From positions 2,204,584 through 2,268,583 of the forward strand of contig NZ_MDTQ01000001.1 of NCBI RefSeq assembly GCF_001709345.1: a DNA stretch of 64,000 nucleotides, read 5' to 3'. The notes under the pieces were generated by a model. It was given only the letters and a program-made list of their open reading frames with translations, did not search any database and was not told the DNA's origin. Made by a program: the position numbers and the translations under genes. This DNA is from Terasakiispira papahanaumokuakeensis. Its GTDB lineage: Bacteria > Pseudomonadota > Gammaproteobacteria > Pseudomonadales > Halomonadaceae. Positions 55,559-64,000 of the stretch are shown here, one piece after another (the stretch's first letter is position 1; each line of letters begins with the position of its first letter).

Positions 55559-56490
55559 TAGATTTTCTCCACTTCTGGCTTACCCAAAATGCCTGAGGGT
55601 TTAAATAGCAGAATGAGACACAATAAAGTGAAGGCCACCACATCTTTATATTCGGTGGAGAAATAAGCTGCCGTCATGTTTTCTGTCACACCGAGAATCA
55701 GCCCCCCCAGCATAGCGCCAGGAATCGACCCAATACCGCCTAGAACAGCTGCAGTAAAGGCTTTCAACCCTGCGATAAAGCCGATCATCGGGTTAACAAC
55801 ACCGTAGTAAAGGCCTAACAAGAAACCGGCCACGGCCGCCAGCATGGCGCCTATCACAAAAGTAATGGCAATCACTTTATTGGTATTGATACCCAGCAGA
55901 CTGGTCATGCCCTGGTCTTGAGCACAGGCACGACAAGCACGCCCAGTTCGCGAGCGACTGATGAACCAGGTCAGCGCCCCCATGCTCACTAAAGTGGCTA
56001 TAAAGATAATGGCCTGCATATAGGAAAGACTTAATGCCAGAGGGCCTTCCCCAGAAAGATCCCAGCCGCCTGAAATCAGGCCAGGCATCGCCAAATCGCG
56101 CGGCCCCTGGGCCAGGCGCATATAGTTTTGCAGAAAAATGGACATCCCAATCGCTGAAATCAAAGCGATCAGTCGTTTGCTTCCTCGTACCGGGCGATAA
56201 GCCACTCGCTCAATGGCATACCCATATGAACCCGCCACTAACATGCTAATGGCTAAAGCCGTCACCAATACAACGGGTAAAAACTCAATACCCATTGAGG
56301 CAAGCGCCGTGACAACGATAAAGGTGACATAGGTACCGATCATATAAATCTCGCCATGGGCGAAATTAATCATGCCGATAATGCCATAGACCATGGTGTA
56401 GCCGATGGCAATTAAGGCATAGGTACTACCCACCGTGAGGCCATTAATGACCTGCTGAAAAAAATAAAGTAAGGACTCACTCATGCGCAA
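55558..56490 (-). CDS. livH: Branched-chain amino-acid ABC importer permease LivH
   Basis: A 310-residue permease with about eight spans. The start [36 protein letters not shown] (in part [16 protein letters not shown]) and [29 protein letters not shown] (coupling region) identify LivH. Its stop shares one base with the livM start. 170 bp separates it from the binding-protein gene. Confidence 0.95.
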   Translation of the reverse strand: MRMSESLLYFFQQVINGLTVGSTYALIAIGYTMVYGIIGMINFAHGEIYMIGTYVTFIVVTALASMGIEFLPVVLVTALAISMLVAGSYGYAIERVAYRPVRGSKRLIALISAIGMSIFLQNYMRLAQGPRDLAMPGLISGGWDLSGEGPLALSLSYMQAIIFIATLVSMGALTWFISRSRTGRACRACAQDQGMTSLLGINTNKVIAITFVIGAMLAAVAGFLLGLYYGVVNPMIGFIAGLKAFTAAVLGGIGSIPGAMLGGLILGVTENMTAAYFSTEYKDVVAFTLLCLILLFKPSGILGKPEVEKI

Positions 56491-56660
56491 TTACCCCATC
56501 CACGTGAGCGTCAGTGCACTTGTGGCGCACTGAGCTCATGCGGTGACACGCGTTCAGGTTAGAGACGTGACCTAAGGGTCAACCCTCAACAAAACCAGTC
56601 AAACAGCCTAATAGCGCCATCACATCACGATTAGGCTATTGATGATCAATACGTTTATGA

Positions 56661-57785
56661 TCAGTTCGCTGGTGTTTTAGAGCCGTCTTTGTGCCAGTTA
56701 TAAACCACAAAGCGGAAAGATTTCAGATCACCTTTTTCATCAAAAGCGACCTGACCGATGGGCGTATCAAAGGTATGGCTGCGTAAGTATTCGGCCACAT
56801 CATAGGGATCGGTGCTATCCGCACCCTCGATGCCATCAGCCATCACTTGCACAGCGGCATAAGCCGGCATCACAAAAGGACCGGAAGGGTCTTCATCATT
56901 GGCCTTAAAGGCTTTGACAAGATCAGCATTGCGCGGATCTTCATCAAAACTGGGGGGCAGAGTCACCAGAAGCCCTTCGGAAGCATCACCGGCGATCGCG
57001 GTAATATCGGGGTTACCTACCCCTTCCGGGCCCATAAATTGAGCGTCAAAACCCGCATCACGTGATTGACGCAGAATCAGCCCCAACTCCGGGTGGTAAC
57101 CGCCGTAATAAACAAAGTCGACCTTCTCACGTGCCATTTTGGAGATTAGGCCTGAGAAGTCTTTATCGCCAGCCGTAATCCCTTCGAACATCACGACATC
57201 AACCCCCGCCTCTTCCAACCCTTGGCGCACAGCCGTCGCAATCCCTTCTCCATACTGCTGTTTGTCATGAATGACCGCGACGCGTTCAGGCTTAGCGTGA
57301 TGAATAATGTAGTCAGCCGCCACAGGGCCCTGCATGTTATCCAGGCCAATCGTGCGGAAAATCATCTCATAGCCCCGCTCAGTAATCGCCGGGCTGGTCG
57401 AGGCGGGCGTGATCATCATCACCCCTTCATCTTCATAAATATCGGAGGCAGGCTGGGTTGACCCAGAACATAAATGCCCCACAACGAAACGAATGCCTTC
57501 ATTGACAATACGGTTCGCAACGGCGACAGCTTGCTTGGGTTCACAGGCATCATCAAAAACAACACCTTCTAGCTGGCGTCCATCCACGCCTCCAGCATCA
57601 TTAATACGCTTAATGGCCATTTTGGCCCCGATAAACTGCATATCGCCATACTGAGCCACAGGGCCGGAAACCGGACCCGCCATGGCAATTTTAATGGTAT
57701 CCGCAGCAACCGCATGAACGGCAACCCCGGCGAGTGCAATAGATGTGGCAGCACTTAGAAGTGTTTTTTTAAAAGCTGCTTTCAT
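56661..57785 (-). CDS. Branched-chain amino-acid binding protein (BraC/LivJ type)
   Basis: A periplasmic substrate-binding protein of 374 residues after choosing the ATG at 57785 (MKAAFKK; AAAGGGAA upstream). Residues 1-28 form a signal peptide ending HAVAA. The mature text (KIAMAGPVSGPVAQYGD, DDACEPKQAVAVANRIV, HLCSGSTQPASDIYEDEG, YYGGYHPELG, FMGPEGVGN) closely follows E. coli LivJ/LivK and Pseudomonas BraC, including the pair of Cys that form a disulfide. It supplies leucine, isoleucine and valine to LivHMGF. An in-frame upstream extension to 57869 is not needed. Confidence 0.95.
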   Translation of the reverse strand: MKAAFKKTLLSAATSIALAGVAVHAVAADTIKIAMAGPVSGPVAQYGDMQFIGAKMAIKRINDAGGVDGRQLEGVVFDDACEPKQAVAVANRIVNEGIRFVVGHLCSGSTQPASDIYEDEGVMMITPASTSPAITERGYEMIFRTIGLDNMQGPVAADYIIHHAKPERVAVIHDKQQYGEGIATAVRQGLEEAGVDVVMFEGITAGDKDFSGLISKMAREKVDFVYYGGYHPELGLILRQSRDAGFDAQFMGPEGVGNPDITAIAGDASEGLLVTLPPSFDEDPRNADLVKAFKANDEDPSGPFVMPAYAAVQVMADGIEGADSTDPYDVAEYLRSHTFDTPIGQVAFDEKGDLKSFRFVVYNWHKDGSKTPAN

Positions 57786-58342
57786 GGCCCGAATTCCCTT
57801 TATTGTGTTTATTAAGGTATCAGTGAGTATTGCGTTATGGTGGTGAGGACGATATCGCGTGTCAGTCATTCTTCAACAACGCCAAGCCTCACCCCTGATC
57901 AGCGCTGTGCTCAACCCCAAACGCACTCCAATGGGTGATCAAGCACGACATTAATGCTCAGCAATTCCTGTGCCACTCAATTTCTTAATCTTGCCTACCA
58001 GGCCGTGAGTAGGATTGTGTTTACCTTTCAAACACATGCACAGAAATCATCTTAGCCCGCACCGATTATGTGCAGTGGATAGCGCTATGTCTAGACGCGA
58101 TCTTCGCCAAAAATGTCAAAAAAACACAAAAATAGAGGCATAAACCACACAAGAACCCAACGACACATAAGCACACCTCAATATGCGTCATTCACAGAAG
58201 AATCCACTGATCAATGAATCAAATTCAGAGCACACTCCATCAAGCGCCTCAACTTGAAGAGGAGAAACCTACTTTTTTTTGCTAAACCCTTATTAGATGC
58301 CTATAGACAATTTCAATGACCTCTCTTACCACGGGGTGGCAC
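57786..58342. other. 557-bp gene-free region between liv binding-protein gene and DUF3135 gene
   Basis: No gene seen. The region is AT-rich with short hairpins (for example CCTAC...GTAGG near 57994-58012) and a run of nine T at about 58272. It should contain the liv promoter on the minus strand and the DUF3135 promoter on the plus strand. A small RNA cannot be excluded from sequence alone. Confidence 0.5.
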
Positions 58343-58717
58343 ATGGCGACATCATTACCTTGTTTTGATACGCTCATGGAAATGGCGCAGCAAGACCCTC
58401 AAGCCCTTGAGGCCCTGCGGCAAAAATTATCGGATGAAATAGTAGAGCAAAGTAATCAAAAGCAGAGACGCAAGCTTGAGCAGCTGCGCTTTAGAATTGA
58501 GGGGGAGCGCTATAGAGCAACAACGCCTTTGGCCAGTTGTATCCGACTATCCAGCCTGATGCATGACACCTTGTATCACCTGAATATCCATTTAGAAAAA
58601 CTCCAGCAACCGATCTCATCATTCGGCCCAGTCGCAAAGCCACCCACCCCATCAACGACATTATCCAAGACACAAAATCAATCGGCTAAAATACTGCCAT
58701 TTGTAACACGTTATTGA
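58343..58717 (+). CDS. DUF3135 family protein
   Basis: A cytosolic protein of 124 residues. The N-terminal 85 residues have the DUF3135 pattern: LPCFDTLMEMAQQDPQALEALRQKL (in part), a helical RRKLEQLRFRIEGERYRA and CIRLSSLMHDTLYHL. The family is widespread in marine gammaproteobacteria with no known function. The C-terminal tail is Pro/Ser/Thr-rich and disordered. I use the ATG at 58343 (GGGGTGG upstream); the frame opens at 58316. Confidence 0.8.
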   Translation: MATSLPCFDTLMEMAQQDPQALEALRQKLSDEIVEQSNQKQRRKLEQLRFRIEGERYRATTPLASCIRLSSLMHDTLYHLNIHLEKLQQPISSFGPVAKPPTPSTTLSKTQNQSAKILPFVTRY

Positions 58718-58842
58718 GTGGACCCGTCAGACACAAGCAATCAAAGTGTCTCAAAATAGCGCACAAAACCACCGCAAAGCCTCATGCCGGTGCGCGCAAA
58801 AAAGGGGTCACCATGACCCCTTAAAACAGATTGAACAGCGCC

Positions 58843-59781
58843 TCAAATCGAAGAAGTCGTCGCCGTTTCACCTGCTGCTTCAAGATCTGCGCCCGCCATT
58901 TCATTGCCTAGGCGCCAATCACGGTAGGCTTCAAGTAAATAAGAATAACGCTCAGGCAACTCACTGCTGTCTTGATAGACCAGATACAATGATTCATGCA
59001 CGTCTTCGGATAATCGCCACTCACGCGTTTGCTGCTGCCAAGGAGAGCTCTCCCACACACCGCGTGGCAATACGGTAAATCCTAAACCTCGAGCTACCGC
59101 ATCTAACACCATATTAATCCGATTCACTTGGCTACGAACCGCTAATTGGCGCGGCCCACGATACTCTCCTCGAAAGTTAGCCTTAAATAACATGGAGATT
59201 TGCTCGCGGGCTTGCTGATGCTCAATAAAGCCCAGCCCCAGAAGTTCGGCCAAAGTACCGCCCTGAAAGTCAGCAGGCACAATCACCACCAAGGGCTCTT
59301 CCATAAAGGGCTTACAGGTCAAATCAGGGTGGCGCACCATATCGGTCACGATAGCGACATCCATTCGCTTGGCCAGAACTTCACCTATCGCTTCGTTATT
59401 GGAGGTAAAACGATAAGTCATCCGCATACGGGGATAGTTTTTTAAATACCCCAAGACGAAGGGATAAAACAGCACGCCAAAACTCGCCACACTGGCAATT
59501 CGGCACTCGCCACTATCGGGCATCAAGTTATCCAGCGAATGCTTAAACTGTTCGTGCTCAGAAAAGAGCCGAACGGCGTACTCATAAACTTGACGTCCAG
59601 CATCGGTCAAATCAAACCGCTTCCCTTTGCGTGCCAGCAACGGCATAGAGAAATACTGCTCCAGCTTGCGGATATGCTGACTGACACCGGGCTGAGTCAT
59701 CTCAAGTTTGCGCGCGGTCTGCGTGAAACTGCCGGTTTCGACAAGAGTAATAAAGGTTCTTAAATAGTGCGCATTGAACAT
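58843..59781 (-). CDS. LysR-family transcriptional regulator
   Basis: A 312-residue LysR-type regulator. N-terminal winged HTH: FITLVETGSFTQTARKLEMTQPGVSQHIRKLE, shown in part as TARKLEMTQPGVSQHI, and the C-terminal periplasmic-binding-fold effector domain follows. Targets are unknown. It is divergent from a second LysR gene at 60.0 kb, with which it may share control DNA; neither is next to an obvious structural gene on its own strand. Confidence 0.92.
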   Translation of the reverse strand: MFNAHYLRTFITLVETGSFTQTARKLEMTQPGVSQHIRKLEQYFSMPLLARKGKRFDLTDAGRQVYEYAVRLFSEHEQFKHSLDNLMPDSGECRIASVASFGVLFYPFVLGYLKNYPRMRMTYRFTSNNEAIGEVLAKRMDVAIVTDMVRHPDLTCKPFMEEPLVVIVPADFQGGTLAELLGLGFIEHQQAREQISMLFKANFRGEYRGPRQLAVRSQVNRINMVLDAVARGLGFTVLPRGVWESSPWQQQTREWRLSEDVHESLYLVYQDSSELPERYSYLLEAYRDWRLGNEMAGADLEAAGETATTSSI

Positions 59782-60004
59782 ACCGCATCATCCATCATCA
59801 CAAAGGCAAGAAAAGTCCACCAGCAAGACTTATTCATCACACTCAACAACCAGCGCGCGATAAAGCGCAGGACCCTAGCACCCCCGACATTCGGGCGCAA
59901 GCATGCCTTTATGCATTCACCTTGACTCGGGTCAAGCACGCCCAGGGCATCAAGTGTATAGACTCAAGGCTCATCTCCGACCGCCGAATAACTGTGTAGC
60001 CACC

Positions 60005-60907
60005 ATGTCGACGCCTCTCACATTTGAAGCACTAGAAGTACTGGATGCCATCGCTCGTAAAGGTAGCTTTGCTGCTGCGGCTAGTGAACTCTACAAAGTG
60101 CCTTCGGCGGTGTCTTACACCATCCGAAAACTGGAACAAGAGCTAGGGATCAGCCTGTTTAACCGCGATGGTCATAGAGCTATTCTAACCCCTGCGGGCG
60201 AATTATTGTTGTGTCAGGGCCGACATATTCTGGAAGCGGCCGAAGGGTTAGTCGATGCAGCACGCCATGTTTCAATGGGCTGGGAGCCAAAGCTCACATT
60301 ATTCCTTCATTCACTGTTGCCCCATGCCCCGGTATTACAACAGGTTCAGCATTTTCATCAGCAGCACCAAGGCACTCAATTAGCTTTAATGGAAGAGTGG
60401 CCTGGCGACCCCTGGGATGCGCTACTGAACAACCAACTGGATCTTATCATTGGTGCCCCCGTACCGACATTAGTGGATAGCCGTATTGCGGTTCATGAAA
60501 TAGGTCAGTGGCCCCAGCGTTTAGTGGCCCATCCCCAGCATCCGCTAGCCCTCACACCTCAACCCCTCGAACTTGAGACACTGACTCCCTATTTATTGAA
60601 TCTGGCTTGTACTCAGGACAGGTCGCACAATCATCTGACTTCACATCTGACGGTCTCCCATATCTCGACCCTCATTCAGTCATTACTGATGGGGTTAGGC
60701 GTCGCCCGCTTACCTGAATTACTGGTGCACCCTCTTGTCACACAAAATCAACTGGTTGCACTTGAAGCTGCTTCCCCCAGTCCAGACCTCTCACTTTGTA
60801 TCGCTTGGCGTAAACATGCTCAAGGACAAGCGCTTCAGTGGTTCATTAATCAGCTGCAACTCATTAATTGGCAACAATTACCAAATCCAATGATTGCTGC
60901 AGCGTAA
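60005..60907 (+). CDS. LysR-family transcriptional regulator
   Basis: A 300-residue LysR-type regulator; HTH AIARKGSFAAAASELYKVPSAVSYTIRKLE (in part ASELYKVPSAVSYTI), effector domain shorter and more divergent than in the first LysR protein. ATG at 60005 (CACC context, weak ribosome-binding site); a longer frame from 59903 adds 34 residues outside the family. It is transcribed away from the other LysR gene. Its target is unknown; the next rightward genes (yfcL, ppnN) are housekeeping-like. Confidence 0.9.
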   Translation: MSTPLTFEALEVLDAIARKGSFAAAASELYKVPSAVSYTIRKLEQELGISLFNRDGHRAILTPAGELLLCQGRHILEAAEGLVDAARHVSMGWEPKLTLFLHSLLPHAPVLQQVQHFHQQHQGTQLALMEEWPGDPWDALLNNQLDLIIGAPVPTLVDSRIAVHEIGQWPQRLVAHPQHPLALTPQPLELETLTPYLLNLACTQDRSHNHLTSHLTVSHISTLIQSLLMGLGVARLPELLVHPLVTQNQLVALEAASPSPDLSLCIAWRKHAQGQALQWFINQLQLINWQQLPNPMIAAA

Positions 60908-61332
60908 ACACACCTCTCCACGCCGACGCTTCACTAGCCGCTGGTGGCACCAACCTATATTGACATGCCCATGAGGGGCATTTGACGGCGATACGGTGGC
61001 CCGGATTATCGTCACAAGGCTTCGGTGATTCACGGCTTGTCACATCCGTGATATCGCGATAGAGCACCGTTTCGATCTTCTTGCGTCGCCGCACAGGCGG
61101 CATTGCGCTCCCTGGAAGCCGCAATACCCATTGCTCTACGCTACCGATGAGACCTGTTACCCTGTTGATATCATTGATGTTGAGTCATTCACGTTGGGTC
61201 ATTCACATTGAAGTCAAATAATCATCAAACGCCTGTAAGCTCATCAAATGCCTCATACTTCATAGAATGCACTCAGGAGAGTACCTGTCATCGACGTAAT
61301 CCCTTATCATAAAAAAAGATAGAGGAGTTTTT
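60908..61332. other. 425-bp region without a recognised gene
   Basis: The first 230 bp are GC-richer than the surroundings and contain a long open frame on the minus strand (60864-61124) that overlaps the LysR 3' end but has no ribosome-binding site or family. The next 200 bp contain a 15-nt tandem pair GAGTCATTCACGTTG/GGTCATTCACATTGA (61182-61211) and several CATCAAA(T/C)GCCT-like repeats. Confidence 0.5.
61182..61211. repeat. 15-nt imperfect tandem repeat upstream of yfcL
   Basis: GAGTCATTCACGTTG (61182-61196) is followed directly by GGTCATTCACATTGA (61197-61211); 11 of 15 bases match in register. About 120 bp upstream of yfcL. Confidence 0.82.
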
Positions 61333-61611
61333 ATGCAGCCCCCCGCTTATAATAAACGCGCTCAACAACTCCATTTCACCCTGAGTGAGATGGAGCAAAC
61401 AGCACCCGCTGAGCAATTATTTGCTCTGGGCTATCTGATCCCTCAGATTGAATTAGTCGCGGAACATGCTGATATCCCTGATGATGCTGATTTTGACCAA
61501 GTCTTTGAAACTTGGCTCTCACAGGTTTTCAATGAGGATGATTTAAGCCAAGAAGACCGCGATGAGATCCATTCGGTCTGGCATCAGGCCCGCTTGGCCA
61601 CACCGCGATAA
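61333..61611 (+). CDS. yfcL: YfcL family protein
   Basis: A small acidic protein of 92 residues. The pattern EQLFALGYLIPQIELVAEHADIP (in part) and the C-terminal LSQEDRDEIHSVWHQA agree with the YfcL family, a conserved gammaproteobacterial protein without assigned function. AGAGGAG precedes the ATG. It ends 10 bp before the ppnN start, so the two are likely cotranscribed. Confidence 0.8.
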   Translation: MQPPAYNKRAQQLHFTLSEMEQTAPAEQLFALGYLIPQIELVAEHADIPDDADFDQVFETWLSQVFNEDDLSQEDRDEIHSVWHQARLATPR

Positions 61612-61621
61612 TGGAGATTGC

Positions 61622-63016
61622 ATGTCTGAATTTGCTTGTGTAGATGCCCTGGTTTCTCCAGAAGGCAGCCTGGAAGTTTTGTCTCAACAAGAAGTCAACC
61701 GGCTAAAGGACACGTCACTTTCTGGCGGACATCAACTATTGCGACAATGCGCTTTGGCTGTATTGTCATCAGGGAGTCCACTGGATGATAGTCGTGCTCT
61801 TTTAGAGCGTTATCCGGATTTTGATATCGAAGTGCTTCAGCAAGACAGGGGCATTCGTCTTCGATTAACACAGGCGCCTGCACACGCTTTTGTCGATGGC
61901 AACATGATTCGGGGTATTCGAGAACACTTGTTTGCGGTTCTGCGAGACCTGGTCTATGTCAGTAACGAGATCCAAAATAATCCCAGTATCCAGCTCAATG
62001 ACAGCGCAGGGATTACTGATGCCGTCTTCCACATTCTACGCAATGCAGGCGTATTACGGACCAATACAGCCCCTAACCTTGTCGTCTGTTGGGGCGGGCA
62101 TTCCATCAGCCGCCACGAATACGAATACACCAAAGATGTGGGCTACCATTTAGGGCTCAGAGGCTTGGATATCTGCACCGGTTGTGGACCGGGAGCGATG
62201 AAAGGCCCGATGAAAGGTGCCAACGTTGCTCACGCCAAACAACGCATCCATTCTCGTCGTTACATTGGTATCTCTGAACCCGGCATTATTGCCGCGGAAG
62301 CCCCTAACCCCATCGTCAATGAACTGGTCATCATGCCGGACATTGAAAAACGCCTGGAAGCATTTGTCAGAATGGGGCATGGCATTATCGTGTTTCCTGG
62401 CGGGGTCGGTACGGCAGAAGAGATTTTATATCTACTCGGTATTTTAAGCGCACCCGAAAATCAGCAACAGCCTTTCCCGGTGGTATTCACGGGCCCAGCA
62501 TCAGCACGCGACTACTTTGAACAAATTGATGCATTCATCGCCATGGCGCTGGGGGACAACATTCGTCAACGCTACCAAATCATCATCGATAACCCCCAAG
62601 CAGTTGCCAGAGCGATGAAATCCGGCATTGAAGAAGTCGCAGACTATCGACGCGCGATGAGCGATGCCTTCTATTTCAACTGGCGCTTAAAAATTGACCC
62701 GTTATTCCAACAGCCTTTCATTCCGACGCATCAAAACATGTCAGCATTGCCACTAGATAACCGCCAACCTCTACACGAATTAGCGGCCAACTTAAGACGG
62801 GCTTTTTCTGGTATTGTAGCGGGCAATGTCAAGGAGGAAGGGATTCGACAAATTGAGAAAAATGGTCCTTTTGAACTCACTGGCGACCCCAAAATGATGC
62901 ATGCTCTTGATGCATTGCTTGAGAGTTTTGTCGCTCAGGGGCGCATGAAGCTGGCGGGCCATGAATATAACCCCTGCTATCAGGTGGCAAAAGGTGAGCA
63001 TCAAAGAACACTTTGA
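61622..63016 (+). CDS. ppnN: Pyrimidine/purine nucleotide 5'-monophosphate nucleosidase PpnN (YgdH)
   Basis: PpnN hydrolyses nucleoside monophosphates to free base and ribose 5-phosphate and binds (p)ppGpp to adjust purine use during stress. The 464-residue protein starts MSEFACVDALVSPEGSLEVLSQQEV, keeps the FVDGNMIRGIREHLFAVLRDLVYV block, and has the Lonely-Guy nucleosidase motif PGGVGTAEEI (about 259-268) with upstream CTGCGPGAMKGPMKG. The ATG at 61622 is chosen; a longer frame from 61562 overlaps yfcL. It follows yfcL directly. Confidence 0.94.
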   Translation: MSEFACVDALVSPEGSLEVLSQQEVNRLKDTSLSGGHQLLRQCALAVLSSGSPLDDSRALLERYPDFDIEVLQQDRGIRLRLTQAPAHAFVDGNMIRGIREHLFAVLRDLVYVSNEIQNNPSIQLNDSAGITDAVFHILRNAGVLRTNTAPNLVVCWGGHSISRHEYEYTKDVGYHLGLRGLDICTGCGPGAMKGPMKGANVAHAKQRIHSRRYIGISEPGIIAAEAPNPIVNELVIMPDIEKRLEAFVRMGHGIIVFPGGVGTAEEILYLLGILSAPENQQQPFPVVFTGPASARDYFEQIDAFIAMALGDNIRQRYQIIIDNPQAVARAMKSGIEEVADYRRAMSDAFYFNWRLKIDPLFQQPFIPTHQNMSALPLDNRQPLHELAANLRRAFSGIVAGNVKEEGIRQIEKNGPFELTGDPKMMHALDALLESFVAQGRMKLAGHEYNPCYQVAKGEHQRTL

Positions 63017-63190
63017 TATGTTTAAATAAGCGATCGCATAAAGGCAATTTACTTTTGTAGCCTAATTGAAGTGGCTTATTCACATAAAAGTGACGATGAA
63101 GCCCTCCTCATCAGAGGGGGGTTTGCTAAAATAGAACCTTAAATCAACTATTAGTATATGCCCTTAGGGCGGATCGATCGGAGATCACGC

Positions 63191-63508
63191 ATGGTCGACA
63201 TGGCGAAGCTGAAGGAGGATGCCCTCCGACGCAAGCATGAACACGAGCAAATGGAGAGACGTCGCAACGCACGTAAACGTCAATCTGCTCGTCGCCAGTC
63301 TGGAGCCACAAAACAAGAAGTTGCGGGATCATCCCGGTCAGCTCGAAATACAAGCGCTCGTGGATCTGCTAAAGCACAGCCCCAGCGAAAAACATCAACC
63401 CACCCAGCCCATAAGAAAAAAAAGCGTTCAGTCAGCCGCTGGGTGCTAGACATCTTACTGGTTCTGGGAGGGTTATTTATTGTACTGATGATCGTCAATC
63501 CCTTCTAA
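63191..63508 (+). CDS. Small basic tail-anchored membrane protein
   Basis: A 105-residue protein I do not recognise. Residues 1-85 are very rich in Lys, Arg, Gln and Glu with a coiled-coil-like start (DALRRKHEHEQMERRRNARKR, in part) and low-complexity Ser/Ala/Lys text after it; residues 86-105 form one membrane span with WVLDILLVLGGLFIVLMIV and end NPF. The layout suggests insertion at the C-terminus with a basic cytoplasmic tail. GGAG lies seven bases before the ATG at 63191. A hypothetical role in membrane binding of an acidic partner or nucleic acid is only inference. Confidence 0.7.
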   Translation: MVDMAKLKEDALRRKHEHEQMERRRNARKRQSARRQSGATKQEVAGSSRSARNTSARGSAKAQPQRKTSTHPAHKKKKRSVSRWVLDILLVLGGLFIVLMIVNPF

Positions 63509-63511
63509 CCT

Positions 63512-63537
63512 CTTGCCCATACAGCTTGCCCATATAG
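63512..63537. repeat. 13-nt tandem pair after small membrane-protein gene
   Basis: CTTGCCCATACAG (63512-63524) is followed by CTTGCCCATATAG (63525-63537); one mismatch. It begins 4 bp after the stop of the basic membrane-protein gene. Confidence 0.9.
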
Positions 63538-63581
63538 ATAGGACAGCGAGACCATCATCATTCAATGAACTCACTCATGGC

Positions 63582-64000
63582 TTATGGCAAAAATGCGACC
63601 AAAGCGTCTCTCCACGCCTTAAGCCATGCTTCACTCGCATCAGTCGGCTGAAAGAATTCAATCGCATCAATCTCTAAGCGGGACTGAAGCGATTTAGCGC
63701 CTAAATCATCCAGTAATGCTTCAAAACGGCGCCCCGCTTGGCAAAAGCTCTCACCATAAGAAGAATCTCCCAAAGCGATCACACCAAAAGGCTTACCCGT
63801 CAAAGGCGGATATTCAGAACTGATGGCCGCAAAGAAAGGGGCGATATTATCAGGTAAATCTCCGCTTCCGGTTGTCGACGTAATCACTAATAACGCCTCT
63901 GAATCGTTGAGCGCCGGAATATCGGGTGTTTCAGTCACTAACGCCTCAATACCTTGCGCCTGCAGTAACGCCGAGGCCTGTTCAGCGACTTCGGAAGCAC
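63582..64000 (-). CDS. Flavodoxin-family protein, N-terminus cut by window edge
   Basis: The C-terminal about 140 residues of a flavodoxin-like FMN protein. The frame continues past 64000 with text AEVAEQASALLQAQGIEALVTE before the start of a would-be GTG at 63938 (given here only in part as EVAEQASALL), so the gene is partial. Family marks present: VITSTTGSGDLPDN loop, FGVIALGDSSYGESFC and the C-terminal helix WLKAWRDAL. MioC-like flavodoxins donate electrons in biotin synthesis; here the type is not decided. Confidence 0.85.
   Translation of the reverse strand, partial: ASEVAEQASALLQAQGIEALVTETPDIPALNDSEALLVITSTTGSGDLPDNIAPFFAAISSEYPPLTGKPFGVIALGDSSYGESFCQAGRRFEALLDDLGAKSLQSRLEIDAIEFFQPTDASEAWLKAWRDALVAFLP

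Noticed and set aside
60864-61124. 86-codon minus-strand open frame overlapping the end of the second LysR gene
   Set aside because: No start signal and no recognisable family; kept only as an unassigned region.

Overview
This 64-kb window is a chromosomal segment of a Gram-negative gammaproteobacterium, probably a marine or halophilic Oceanospirillales/Pseudomonas-like lineage. The evidence is gene order: rpoE-rseA-rseB-rseC-mucD followed by lepA-lepB-rnc-era-recO-pdxJ, divergent from nadB with ygfX/sdhE beyond it, then ihfB-lapA-lapB, fxsA-groES-groEL, and Pseudomonas-type aguB-aguA. GC looks near 50 percent by eye. I saw no rRNA, tRNA, CRISPR array, insertion sequence or phage gene. Two genes run off the ends: a panE-like gene on the left and a flavodoxin on the right.

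Left third (1-25.5 kb): housekeeping genes. An unrecognised 637-residue membrane protein and an AmpG-type permease precede a long leftward block with envelope-stress genes (sigma-E, anti-sigma RseA, RseB, RseC, periplasmic protease) and translation/processing genes (LepA, signal peptidase, RNase III, Era, RecO, PdxJ). A candidate sigma-E promoter lies upstream of rpoE. Rightward come nadB, ihfB, lapAB, a ComEA-like protein, fxsA and groESL (candidate sigma-32 promoter). pyrF, an SDR reductase and sdhE/ygfX face left.

Middle (25.6-49.6 kb): an accessory catabolic region. A GntR/FCD regulator sits between two divergent gene sets. The leftward set is a class II aldolase-like protein, a complete peptide/opine-type ABC importer and a GhrA-like reductase. 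The rightward set is a succinate-semialdehyde-type dehydrogenase, a tartrate/isopropylmalate-type decarboxylating dehydrogenase, a class III aminotransferase, an amidase, a class I aminotransferase, AguB and AguA. On the flanks lie an acetylpolyamine-amidohydrolase-like deacetylase and a PuuC/PuuB/PuuR-like set. Together they suggest uptake and breakdown of agmatine/polyamine-related or other N-rich amides; the exact substrate of the central cluster is unknown.

Right third (49.7-64 kb): a methyl-accepting chemotaxis protein, a D-2-hydroxyacid dehydrogenase, a complete branched-chain amino-acid ABC importer (livFGMH and the binding protein), a DUF3135 protein, two divergent LysR regulators, YfcL, PpnN, a small tail-anchored basic protein and a partial flavodoxin.

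The most unusual sequence-level signal is a recurring pattern of short tandem duplications (mostly 13-20 nt units, 2-4 copies) in or at the edges of many intergenic spacers across the whole window, several overlapping stop codons or lying in divergent promoter regions.
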